A DNA stretch of 64,000 nt, taken from NCBI RefSeq assembly GCF_000275845.1, contig NW_006766971.1, positions 1-64,000 of the forward strand. Direction: 5' to 3'. Origin of the DNA: Dichomitus squalens LYAD-421 SS1 (Eukaryota; Basidiomycota; Agaricomycetes; Polyporales; Polyporaceae). A program made the position numbers and the translations under genes. The notes under the pieces are model-generated. The model saw nothing but the letters and a program-made list of their open reading frames with translations. It had not been told where the DNA came from and ran no database searches. Positions 36,374 through 48,418 of this stretch are shown here, piece after piece (position 1 is the stretch's first letter; the number at the start of each line of letters is the position of its first letter).

Positions 36374-39300
36374 TGTCCGGTCGTGTTCGGACTCATCAAA
36401 TTCAAAAGGTTAGTCATTCAATACCGATGTGCTTTATCAGCGACCAGTTGCCTAAGAACAGTCACTCCACCTCGCTTCCTGATTTGCCGTCCAGCCTTCG
36501 GGTTACAAGCACGCGTCAAACTTGTGTCCGACCTCGGAAATGGGAGGTATCGATTGGAGCTTCTGCCTCTTGGCCCTCATCGTGGTTTTCCACGACTGAT
36601 GAACGTGGTCTACTCTTGGCTTCCTGGAACAATCGAGTCATTGGCTCCCACGAAGCGATTAGGATCTCGTAATGCCTTTTGCTTGTCACGCGGTATCTAC
36701 GTCCTCTCTTTATAGCTAATGTGCTTTGACTTCTATTCTTCGCGGAGTCGCAGTGCTCACGTAGTGCAGTAAAATCTATCACTAATCATGGCTCATCCCT
36801 GACCGACGGTTTCACTTTATCTGCAGAAGCGGACTGTGGACGATGCTTTGTTGGAGCGGTTCCAAGAGCATCACGGCCTTTATGGTGCTTCGAGAAGCCG
36901 TGTATCACTAGCCGAAATAGCTGAACCCATACCGGCACCCTGTTCGTCGTTTTACTAGCAACGTGCTCTAATGAGGCCTCCTCAGTCAGCTCTGCACAGG
37001 AAATGCGGGAGAAGCTGACGAGATCAGCACAATGGGTGACCCAATCGTACTGTAGCTTCTCATGTCCGTATACATCATTGATTATTGGCTTCGTTCACAA
37101 CAGGGGCTGACAGGTCAAACGCTGTTCATGCTTCTAGCTGCGCCGGATAAGTTCCAGAAACGCTGTTCGACGTTTGAGACGCCAATGCACGCGCCAAATC
37201 GTCGGGCGGAGAACGGTGTTACTGAGGATTGTGTCATCGCGCTATGCGGCCGGAACCGGTCACCGGGACGGTCGTTCGTCTACTCAGCACTGGTGTGCAT
37301 CGTCGGTGGCCCGTTGGCATTTCTAAAGTTAACTCTCGAATAACTATAGCTGCTGAGGAATGCGGTCCATGTACAGTACTCCATCATCGGCGTTAGGGAC
37401 ATTCGTGGCTATGGCCCTTCCTCGACGACGTGATGGTTCCCGGTCCGGCAACGGACGTCGCGACCTTCATGACGACCGAGATCAACCCAGCGTCGGACCA
37501 GTGCTCTATGCCGCCCCGAGCAGGCATGTGAGCCTCATGACAAACGAGACGACGTCGGGTCGCAATGTCGAACAGCGCAACGTCCACGCATGTTTGAGCT
37601 CCCCAGCAACCAGAAGAATTCGGCGTCGAGCACACTTTGAAGACGCAGATCATGATTTGGCGCGCTGTCGAACGTCTGTTGCGGTCCGACACTGCGTCGG
37701 TCCTGTACAGCCTGATTCCCGCGAATCAAGTCGGTGCTGATGTTGTCCATTCTGAGGCAACGCGCAGATCGAGTGGCTCCGCGATCAGGCCGCTGTTCCT
37801 CTGTAGCGTCAAAGTCGAAGCATGTGAGGACACTATTGTGCCTGCCAATATGCCATGACCAATGACGAGGCCGGCTCGCGCTTCGGCAGGTCACCCACGG
37901 TTACTAGAGTATTGAAAACTCCTCTATCCGCTGTTTAGATGCCCACTATGAATTAGGAAGAGTGAGGAACAGTATCATCGCCCTGTGGCTATATGGGGGG
38001 ACCATGAGTTCTCCGGCAGAGCGGACGTCCGCCTTTGCAGGAAATTGGGTTTCCTCACCAAGGGTGCGAAATTTTTTGCCGAGATAGAGCATGGACAGCC
38101 ATCAGGTACGCAGTTGAGCGCGTTCCTTCTATGGGATGTCGATGTCACTCAAAAGTTATCTCCTGCCAGGCAGCCGAGGCCATAGGCAGCCGGAATGTCA
38201 TATGTCATGAACGACATACAGTGTCCCACGCCTTACCGGTGCGGCAGTAATATAGGTCAGGCTTATCCTCCAGAAGCGGTTATTTGAGGGGAGAGATCAT
38301 TTTCTGTACTTCCGAGCTGCGTCTAGACCACGTCGCCGCGCTCTCGAATGAAGACCATAGGTTGTTCCGCGCTTGCAGTATCAGCAAACGGTCTCATGCG
38401 GTCGCGGATTTGTGTCCTCTTGGGATGATCACTGGGAACTCGGTGTCACTCCGTGCGACTCCAGGCCACTCGGAAGTCAAGAAGCTGTACGGCATCCCGC
38501 CCCCGAACGAGCGCCAGGGTTCAGCCCACTCAAGTATTCAAGACATTTAGTTCGTCTTTCATGCCGCCATTCATCTTCAGCGAATTCATGTTTCTTCCTG
38601 TGTGGTGGTGTTGTTTCACCTTGTGCTTCTCAGCTATCTGTCGCCGCAATGGTAGGTGTCTATCTCTAGGTTTTGCGAAATTAACGGGCACTTGCTTTCC
38701 AGCCAGCTTGTCTTGTCAGTTCCTTGGGCGCACTGGTACAATAGGACCCCCAGACATAGCCCTGAGGTCGAAGCTGCTTATGGGTATTCGATTTCGTCCT
38801 TGTCTTGCATGTGGATTCATTCTCACGGATTAGGAATTTATGGCTAGGTTACTGGAATGGCCCCTCGGTGCGGAGTTTCGTTGGTTCTGTTACAGCCATG
38901 TGTCGCCGCCTTCCACGAAACCGATCGGAATTGGAACTACTCAGTAGAGACTTGGTGCACGTCTGTAAGTGCGCGCACCGTTTATGCGAGGTACCTCGGT
39001 GAGCAAAATAGTACATCGTTATCTACAACCGACGTAGCCGCAGTTGAGATGTCTGCAGCTGCTGTCCTCTACATTCTCTTGGACTGAGATAGCCGCTAAA
39101 ATTGGAGCGCCATCCAAGGGCTACACGGCCAACATGACACCGATCTGTCTCGGGTAAAGTTATTCAGCCGCGTCGGTTCGCGGACAAATTGTACCCTCAC
39201 GAACTGATTCCCTTCTGGTATCCCCCTTGTCTCCGGATACATGGCATCTTCACTGCACTGGCAGGAATAGTGATCAAACTTTGTTGAACACAGGGCACGA

Positions 39301-42300
39301 CATTAGTCTATCATGTGTCATTTCATGCTGCTCAGTGTATAGCTTTCCGGCCGCGTCATAGTTTACAATCACATATTTCCTCGGTGACTGTTCATGAGTA
39401 GCCATGTTAGATGACGGCGGTATACAGTAGCCAGCCTGAGCTAGCTGCCTTCAACGAGATTTGGTGATCTTCAGGAAAAAGGGCCTTGCAGGTGTCAAAC
39501 CTCCCTACCACGGGGGGCGTACCCTGGGCATACCTCCTAGCATCAGGAAGTGCGTCAGATGTTAAACGAGTGCCATTCGAGTTTCAAGGTGGCTCGACGA
39601 TATTGACCGAGCTTGTGCCCCATACAGCCCTGCCTCCGTCATTGGGTTACCCACTTCATTAAGTAGGCATGCTTGATTGCGTGCCCACTCTGACCACGCG
39701 ACATGAGAAGTGCTATGACCCCCTAGCATAGCAAGGTCCCACCTCCCTTCATCGCCATCGAACCTATTACAGCCTACGTCCTCCCTTCGGATACCCTGTT
39801 GCCATCTGGACCGGTAGGCGGAGTTCAAACACTAAGTTCTGCCAACGAATCTCCTGCCCTTTCATCGGAAGCGAGATGGCATGACTTATGGTCGAGCATA
39901 TACAGATCCGACATCATACTCCGAGGAGAGCGTTCCGCTGACAGAATGACGGTCTTCTGTCTGCGCGCGCGGAAGTCGGATGTGTAGACGAATACCGACC
40001 TAAATTGTTTTCATTGATAATAGCGAGATTCCAGCAAATGCGCAACGTGAACAAGGTATTCCGCACTTGCTCCTCCGTCGATCTCGGGATGATGAGATTT
40101 TCACATGCTTTCTACCCACTTGCTTGCAGGCGTCCATGAGTCCGTGGTGACGTACTTACATTGTATAGCACCCCTCACCGCTGGGCCATTTCAAGTCGAA
40201 TGAGAAAGCCTTGGATCAATCCCCCGAAGCACATGATCCTACGCCGGGCGCCACGGTGATCGAAAGTTCGTGCATGGCCCGCCTTCGCCCGTAGGTAGGC
40301 TGTGCTCTACTTTAACAACGGAATTGACGACACGTTGGCATGACTTCTGACGGCTCCAATGCGTAGTAGACACGAAAGACGTTGTTATTGGGACTTCGGC
40401 TGTGAGCAGCGAGCACGCAAGCGACAACACTCACGGCGCCTGCTGTAAGGCATAGCAGAGCTGCACTTGAGTTATCATCGTATAGAAGGCTACAAAGATA
40501 TGTCCGAATCGTGTTCATCGTACTGACGATCACGGTGTTTCAGCATCCCGAGGGGAAAAACGGACCGTGCCCAGCTTCTCCCGGAGCGGTCCGGTGAGGG
40601 TGCTGGGATCGCAATGGGCAGGAGGCGCGTCAAAAGTCACACTCTTCTTGATGGCAGATGAGCTGTCAGTGTTCCAGCAGTGATGATCGCGATATCGTGC
40701 GCAATATCTGATGCATTCCAATGTCCAAGGATATATCAGGTAACGTAAACGCTCTTGTCCGACCTTGTGCGATGTTACTAGGTTCACCAGGAATGTAAAG
40801 CGCATGAACGCTACACGGTGTTCATGTCCTGGCATCTAGGGTACAGTGCAGTTTTCGTGTACATGTGTCTTCCGTCCATGGAATCAGTTGCGGTCTCTCC
40901 TGCTGGCATATCAACTGTGGGATATCTCCTGTAGACTCTCGGCCCAAGATAACATACCAGGGTGTCTGCCTTGGAAGACGGTGGTCATTCAAAATCAAGC
41001 GGATCTGTACGTGTGGCGGTCACCCTTTGCGCGATCAAGCCCGGCGATGTGCAGATATACCCGCTGGTGGCTGAGAACGTAGCTTTCCAGTTGAACTGCC
41101 TTCTGGTATGATGGCTTCGACGACCGGGTTCGGACCAACTTACAGAATTGGAACACTGCGGCACGAAAAAATACGATGAGAATTGCGTCTTATCGAGCTT
41201 TTGTCAGACACGTTCCCGACCAGGACGTTGCATCGAGCCGTGCTGCAAGGCATTAAAGACACAGATAGTTTCAACACAGACTCTTTCTACGAAAAACAGA
41301 CTCCCTGCTGTGAGCTGCGAGTATAGTCGTAACGTGCTTGCACATCGTGGCAGAGGTCAGGAACGATGTACAAAAATGTGGCGTGGGAACGTTTACCGCC
41401 GAACCTGTGCAAGCATCGAAGGCGCTCGGCCGCTGTTGGCCCGGCGGCGAACCCTCGAATGTGTCGCAAGACAGTCAATCAAGGCGGATCAAATGTTGTT
41501 TTGTCGAGACTGCGTATAAGATTGCCGCTGATCTCTTGGTGCGTTCAAATTTGGAGCTGATCTTGGTGAAGCTTCTGAAACTCACCGCTCCAGCTTGAAA
41601 GACTCGAGCTCCAAGTTCAACTCAGGCACTGAACCTGAAGTCCCACTTCAATCGCTTTTTGCTCGCTATCAAAGCCTCCGTGGACAGAGGTCACGCCTGT
41701 CGTTCCATGATTTCTCCTGTAAGGAGGATCTGGCTTCCAGGAGACCTACGGCAGCGTCACTAGCCTCACCTGATGGGGATGATGCTGGCGTTGATGGGAC
41801 ATCATGCATTTGTTGGGGTGAGAAGGGGCGCCGGCTAGAGTCCGACTGACGGCCGCTGAGTCTTTCCACGATATCTCGCTACAGTTGCCACAAACGTGAA
41901 TGGGGTAGAGATGTGCGCCATAGGGGCGGGGGTAAAACCCAAGGGAACAGCGAAGAGCCGTCTCGTCGCATGCGTTTCATGGTGCTTCCAATCGAGTCAT
42001 GACAGCGACTGCTACTGCAACCGTTCTTCAGTTTGAACAGGTCGGTGTTGTATATGCAGAGAGGATGGTTTCGGCATGGACACAACATCACTTCGCAACA
42101 ATCTGCCAGACGAGGACGTCGTGAATCGGCTTCTGTCACGTCGCGGTCCACATAAGGTAAGCGGTCATGATGGGGAGAATTCCGCGCTCGCGGGTCACGA
42201 ATAATCCGACATTATGACAAACGTCGCTAAGCTTCTCCCGTAAACCCTCCTTCAGGCATTTCCCATGATTGATCGCACCGGCCACATTTACATCGGTCTC

Positions 42301-42537
42301 TCAAATCTGGGCAGTGCACATACCTAGTTGCTGTCCAACCATCAACTCGTTCTGAGAAGTGTAAGGGTCCGTGGATGCGCTCCCACAGCACTCGAGGCTA
42401 GCACAAAACCGTCGACCGGCAGGTCCATCTTCCAACTTCTTCTCCGCTTCCGCGCCATTCTGGCCCTTGTCCCTTTCCACTCATCCGCCACGTCCGCCAC
42501 GCTTACGATCCCGGCCCAAGACGATATACCTTCTGCT
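36374..42537. other. 6-kb stretch without a resolved gene
   Basis: The largest empty region. Some pieces look faintly coding, for example minus-strand NTIRTYLCSLLYDDNSSAAL followed by a hydrophobic run near 40500-40440 and minus-strand KKSVTFDAPPAHCDPST near 40630, and a plus-strand frame 37360-37740 starting MRSMYSTPSSALGTF. None could be joined into a gene with consistent phases. I see no terminal repeats or transposase motifs. Confidence 0.4.
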
Positions 42538-44420
42538 ATGCTGACTGACGATCTGCCTTGGCCGGAGCTCGGAAATGTCTCGCGCGGCGCCACGAGGGGG
42601 AACCAAGGCCAGAAGGGCGTTCTTGGACCTCCCGACAATGAAGGGCGATGTCTCCTACAGCTTCGCGTTCAGCCCGGCGTACTTGCGGTCCGACTGAATC
42701 GCCAGGCGAGCGATTGGTACCGCACGCTGGACACCGAGGTGAATCGCGCGTTGAAGCTTACGAAGACATACTGGCGGAAAGCGCGGCGCCGGCAGGACTA
42801 CGACGCGCGCGCGGACCAGGATCATATGGAACTACACGAGTGGCTACAGCAACTCAAGGACAAAGTCATGTCACACCTCGAGGTGCTCATGCAGAAGGGG
42901 GAGATACAAGGACCGCCATACCTCATGCCCGACAACATCGAGCTTACATTCCTGCGCAAGTTCATCGAACGACAAGCCGCGGGCATTCCACACAATCCCC
43001 GCTTGCGCCGCGCCCTCGGTCAGAACAGGCCGGGCGGCGGCGTGGACCAGCAGTTGTCCTCCAAACTCTCCGTCGGCTCCTCTCCTTCAATCTCCCTTGC
43101 AGGATGCATAGGCTTCTCCGAGAAGCGTAAGTGCGATCTTTGAGCTTTTGGTATCTTCAATATGTCGTTAACATCCTGTACAGAAGAATCTCATGAAGAC
43201 GACACCACCCCCGGCGACGGCGCCGAACAAGCGACATCGCATTCTCTACTAAACGAAGTAAACCTGAATCGTGAGTGGTGCTCAACCTCTGGCCTGCAGC
43301 CACTGAGCCTGATTATACACATTCAGGGCGTAATCTTGCGAGCGCACGGGCTGCATTCTTTCGCGCACAACGGGAGACCCAGGAGTCGTTCGCGCGGTAT
43401 ACCTCTTGTCTGGAGGCCGAGGCACAAGCCCGGCAGCAGTTGAGCATGCTGGAGGAGCGTCGAGACGCGCTGAGTACGTTATTGGCCCGATTTGCCTTCA
43501 TATCCTTCCTGACGCCTTGCAGTGGCATCGCTAGCCGAGAGCTTCCGCACCGATTACATGGACTGTAGGTGGCTGGGCTTTCAGAGTGGTTCTGGCTATT
43601 TACGCCGCTGTCCACCAGCACCAGACGGCTCCAATAAACATTCTCCTCTCATAGATGACATTCAAAACACCCTCGAGCGTTCTGACTCGAGAGCGAGTAC
43701 ATCACAATCGCATGACGAAGTTATGAACGCTATGTAAGTCTTTCGTCCGGGCAACGTTGGCATACTGACCGAAATTTGCTACCAGACCAACCGGCCATGT
43801 GGCCTTGCAAGACAACGTCGCAGCATGGAAGACTATGAGGGATATGCAATGGTCTCACGGCGATGCCATGGCTGTCCCTGATGTCTCCCGAGGTCACCAC
43901 GAGCTAGCCTCAGTTGATCAGGTACGCAGGCTGAATGTAGACCATGGAAGTCATTTATCCGAGCTTCCTATCTTTAGACGTTCTCGCCCGCCGCGCGGGG
44001 ACAAGAGATGCAGATGAACGCTCTCGGCCAGATGGAACGCAAACACCCTCGGAGTTGGGAAGAGCTGCAGAGTACGTATTCTATTTCCCTTCCGCCCGAT
44101 CGCTCACACGACGCCCTAACACTCCGATCTTGATCGCCCAGGCCAGACAGCGTTCGAAGTGAGTGATTCAAGACTGTGCGTAATAAAGCTATATGGTGTG
44201 ACCCCTTATGATGACACTCAAGGATATGTCTTCTCTACCGCCCCGCAAACGCCACCAGATACCCGGCGCAGACTTCCTGGCAACTTCTCGGTCGGTATGC
44301 TCCTCAATAAGGCAATCTGCACTGGCGCCGCCTGCCCACACGGTGATGCGTATCGATCAGAGTGTCGCCGTTCTCTCCGGTGTGCCGCCCAACGCGGAGC
44401 TGAGCGGTCTGGCTTTATGA
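42538..44420 (+). CDS. Nine-exon orphan protein with a coiled-coil-like centre
   Basis: Exons 42538-43126, 43184-43270, 43327-43473, 43523-43564, 43655-43733, 43786-43921, 43978-44071, 44142-44158, 44223-44420; phases 1,1,1,1,2,0,1,0; about 462 aa. Exon 1 is charged and probably helical (RALKLTKTYWRKARRRQDYD; LQQLKDKVMSHLEVLMQKGE). Exon 3 is a strong coiled-coil candidate (RAQRETQESFARYTSCLEAE, then QQLSMLEERRDAL). Exon 7 reads QMQMNALGQMERKHPRSWEE. The start (ATG 42538) and the last two exons are less certain: upstream in-frame codons reach 42328, and the final acceptor is aag. No known domain; the coiled coil suggests a structural or oligomerising role, as inference. Confidence 0.62.
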
Positions 44421-45483
44421 CTCGGCGTGCGGCAGCTCTGAGTGCTCCTGACGATGTGAGTCCCGCGCCCTCCACGATATCTGCTGTCTCTCACACCCGT
44501 TGCAGCGCCTCGCTTATGATACATGTTTCACTTAATGCCTTCCCGACTGGACTCTCACGCGACCCTGCATCCGTTCGCCCGAACTCCACGCGCCCACTTC
44601 ATACCTCGCAACCATGCTGCCGGACATTCCCTTTGTTTATGCATAACGTTATTCTGTGTTATGCTTCCCGTCTACTCACGTCGCTGTGGCAAATTCCGAT
44701 GCTGTCGAGACATGGACTCTTTCATTCTCATCCATTGATACCGCCTTCTCACATCCTCACCGTAATGGTTTCTTCTGTAGATATTACTCGCAACTGCATG
44801 TCCCGTGTATAACAGATGGTCGAAGCCATGTACGCTCATTCGGTAAGCATTCTTCCGTTGGCTGGTGTGCTCTCGGACCTGAATCGAGGCTGCAGGATAG
44901 ACTGTAGCACTGTCATTCCTTGCTTCCATTCGCCCCAATTTGATGTTGTTTTACTAGCATACGTGTGTTCAGATCCGTATTTGCTCTACAGAGGTCACCT
45001 TCTCTATAATTCGCTTGGCGTGATCGATTCGGTTTCCTGTGTCAAGCGCGGCATGTAGTCATGAGCTTTTGCGGTAGCTACCACCCTTGCTTATGGCGAA
45101 AGCGTCATCAGATAGTGCGTCGCCGACCATTGCAGACCCCATCACAGTAAGTCGTGTGCTGCATCCTCGAACTATCGCCTGATGACACCACCGACCCCTC
45201 TGCGAACACTCACTTTACGGCATCTGTAGCAATTTGACGGTGAGCTGGGTATTTTACGGCTACTATGCTTTTGTGGCGATTGACGAGCTTATTCGGCATT
45301 GGTTATTGGTGTGGAATCAGTGAACAGTACCATCCCGCTGGTTAGGGTCCACGGCGCTTCGTTATTGCTTCCATATCGAGGGACTTGGGGCCCCGCAGGA
45401 CTAATGCTTCCTTGCGGGCTGTTCGGAGGGATCTGATATATACAGACAACATGGTTCGAGAGTACTAGGCATAGCCTTAGGCC
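44421..45483. other. Intergenic
   Basis: No gene found; only short frames without exon chains. Confidence 0.45.
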
Positions 45484-45771
45484 ATGGAGTCTGCTGGATC
45501 GCAGGACGCGGGCTACGCGACCTGGAACGGGTTTGCGCCCATCATGCCGCCTGTGCGATCTGATCTGACTACTTCAGCTTGCACGATTACTGACCACGGC
45601 CGAGACTACATTGTTGGTCCATCCGTGCCTGTAAGCGGAATCTCGCGGACACTATCAGTATCGCTTCGCCCTCATCATGGTAGAGCATGCGTTACACTCA
45701 GCATCTAGAAGTGCTGGAAGTTTCGTGAAGTCCCAACTCCACCACGGTCCCACCCTCGCCGATCTTCCTAA
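45484..45771 (+). CDS. Possible small two-exon gene
   Basis: Exon 1 (45484-45630) starts MESAGSQDAGYATWNGFAPI and ends at a gtaagc donor; a phase-0 join to 45709-45771 gives 69 aa ending TPPRSHPRRSS. Another frame after 45677 is longer and equally plausible (SFVKSQLHHGPTLADLPNHS) but cannot be joined in phase. Low confidence. Confidence 0.2.
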
Positions 45772-46690
45772 TCACTCCCGAAGGGAGCGGACTCACCGCG
45801 GCACCGTAGGCACCCGAAATTCGGCGCAACATGCCTTCTTGAACGTTCGGAGGTTTTTGCTGCGACCAGCTCGAGAGGCCCTCGATGACGATGTGTCACC
45901 TACGGGAGTGACGGAGATTGGGGCCACATATGTATTGCGAATCACTGTTCGACACCGATGTGCAGAGTCGGTCATATCGTCGCTCCGTTTATTCGATCGC
46001 TCATAGGGTGCAACGAGGCGTGAGTTGTGCTGGCTTTGGGTGGGTATGTGGCTGCCTACTGCGCGGCTGACGACACGGGTAAGGGCGTCGGATAGAGTTG
46101 CCGGAGCTCAGCCGAAGCCTTGACTCGGGGAATGAGGCTGGGCGGCTGTGCCTTGCGATGTGCTTACATCAGCAAAATACTACCTCGAGGCCACCGTATT
46201 AGGTCAATCTCAAGTACTCGTGTAGACGGCGTGTTCGTGGTGTTAGCAGAGCTTTTCATGGCTCGCCCCAAGGTAGATGACTACCCCCGCTCTCTCCTGT
46301 GCAAATGGCTGTTCGTCTCGCTCTCCTGGGCACCAGCATGAAATTTTCCCCTCTCTGCCGGGCTTCGCATTCGTCAACGGTCTCGTCTCGATCCGCTGTA
46401 CAGCCCCGTGTAACTTAATCTCGGGCCTTTCTCTTGCTTTGCGCCGGAGGGACCTTCATAATAGGTGGCCGTGATAATACGCTTTGACGGTACGCATGGG
46501 GCCGCATAGTCACAGCCGGAGCTTTAGCTTTACTTTTTCGCGTGAGTAGCACGTGCGCATGGCAGGAGAGATGCATATCCGACTCTTTCACTTTGTTCAG
46601 GACGATACTTATAGGCATCAGGCGCGCAGCGTACGCTGACAATAGTCCTTTCCCTCCCTCCCTTCCCTTCCCATCCATACCTTACCTGCG

Positions 46691-48418
46691 ATGGCGACTC
46701 GCCGTGGACGTTTCCGAAGTACGTACTCGTTACTCTCTCGTCTGATCCCGAGCGAGCAATTAACGCCTTCTAGCCAAACTCTGCCGCAACTACGCGCTTG
46801 GTCATTGTCCACAGGGCGACAAATGCAACTACATCCACGTATCCCCCGAATCCATCCAAACGAACATCATTAGTCCGTTACTCCAGCCTTCGGTGAGGAT
46901 AGAAAAAGACACAGTCAGGCTTTCCTCGTGCTGACGCCACTATGCCTATCTGACAGCTCAGCCAACGAAGTGCCGATGACCAGTTCTCGTCAACAACATT
47001 CTCTCCTTCGCTGTGGCCCACTATTTCTCCTGTGACGAATGCGAGCTCCGATCACTTCGGATATAACTGGGGCACGTCGACCACTGCAGTGGACACGAGC
47101 CTGCCACCTTCTAGGATGAAGTACAGGCCTTTGTCGTGGCGGACCACATTATGTAGACACTTCTTGAAGAGTCGTGGTTGGTGCCCTCTAGGCGAGGACT
47201 GTAACTAGTACGTGCTATACGACAACGAACATTCGCTGTTAACGTACTCATAGCGACTTCTTAGTATACACGATCTCACGCTGGCAGAATTCGCGAAGAA
47301 TGACGTGCGGTTCTCACGTCGGGGTCCATCGTCGACGGCAACCGCGAAGCGCAACGAACGCGGTAAGGCCGGTAGTAAACATAGCCACTGCTGGGCCTAC
47401 ATCCAGGGCCTGTGCCACGTCCAAGACTGCCAATATCTGCATCCGGTTGCGGCTCATATGTGTGAGTGATCCAAGATGCAGTGGTCCGATGAGCTCATAT
47501 GTCCCTAATGTACGTGTATCTCGAACAGTTGCAGCGCACACACCCTGCCTTGCTTGGCCTAACTGCCGTCGAGGACCGCTTTGCCCATATAAGCATCCCG
47601 AGCCGTACATCTCCAGCTCGCCTCAAGCATCACCCGTCCAGCATTATACGGCCATCCACCCTCCTCCTTCGCAGCCTGATACTGTTCCTCGCGGAGCGAT
47701 GCTGCACAACGGTATGTTCTACTTCAACGTTGGGCAGCCGCAGCCGATGGCCCCCTCTATCCCCCAGCCTCCCGCGCCCCCACTGTCCGGACCACAGCCA
47801 CCCGTGGTTTTCACGAACCCTTGGGAGACATGGCCAATACCTTTCACGCCCCCCGCGGGCATGACATTTACGCCTTTCGCCTTCAACCCCCCGACGTGGC
47901 AGGGAGTCGTGCCAGTGGGCCTGGCGGACTCGGGCGCCGGTCAACAACCTATGTTCTCCCCTGTTGCTGGACCTCAGCCTACGTTCGACCTCGCGTTCGG
48001 AGAACCTCGGCCAAGGCAGTCCATGGAACGACCGCCGAATCACCCCTTCCGTCCAGCGGAGGTGTCCGCAACGCAGAGGACGTCTTCATTTTCCGTCGCA
48101 GCGGCCCCTCCTGCACCTGAAACCGAGTTTCCGTACGTGCCGCCGAAGAACCAGCGCGTGGGACACGCGCGGCGAGTGAGTGTCACCATCAAGAGTAAAG
48201 AGGACCTCGACGCGCTCGGGCTAGACAGCAGCAGCTCTCACGGGAGGCTGCCGTGGCAGACACACGCTGACCGTGTCGCGCGCAGAGTGAGTGTCTAGAT
48301 GTGATCATGCTTGTGGTCCTGGGAGCTGACTGTTGACTGCGATTAGAGCTGGGCGCCGTCGTCGTCGTCCTTCCGCACCGCCCAAGCAACTCCACCGCCG
48401 GTCCTCTATGGCTTGTAA
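46691..48418 (+). CDS. CCCH zinc-finger protein with four fingers
   Basis: Six exons: 46691-46718, 46774-46892, 46957-47207, 47265-47461, 47529-48286, 48347-48418; phases 1,0,2,1,0; 474 aa. Fingers: CRNYALGHCPQGDKCNYIH near residues 13-31 (C-x8-C-x5-C-x3-H), CRHFLKSRGWCPLGEDCNYIH near 115-135 (C-x9-C-x5-C-x3-H, split by an intron), CWAYIQGLCHVQDCQYLH near 175-192 (C-x7-C-x4-C-x3-H), and CLAWPNCRRGPLCPYKH near 205-222 (C-x5-C-x6-C-x3-H). The C-terminal half is Pro-rich and disordered (PSIPQPPAPPLSGPQPP). CCCH fingers of this kind bind RNA, so a role in mRNA processing or decay is likely from family knowledge. If the last intron is retained, the protein ends at 48298 (454 aa). The acceptor of exon 5 could also be 7 nt downstream. 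Confidence 0.85.

Noticed and set aside
37360..37740. 126-aa plus-strand frame
   Set aside because: Arg/Asp-rich, with comparable frames on the opposite strand; no splice support.
42648..43130. 160-aa open frame
   Set aside because: Shadow of exon 1 of the nine-exon gene; Arg/Ser/Gly-rich.
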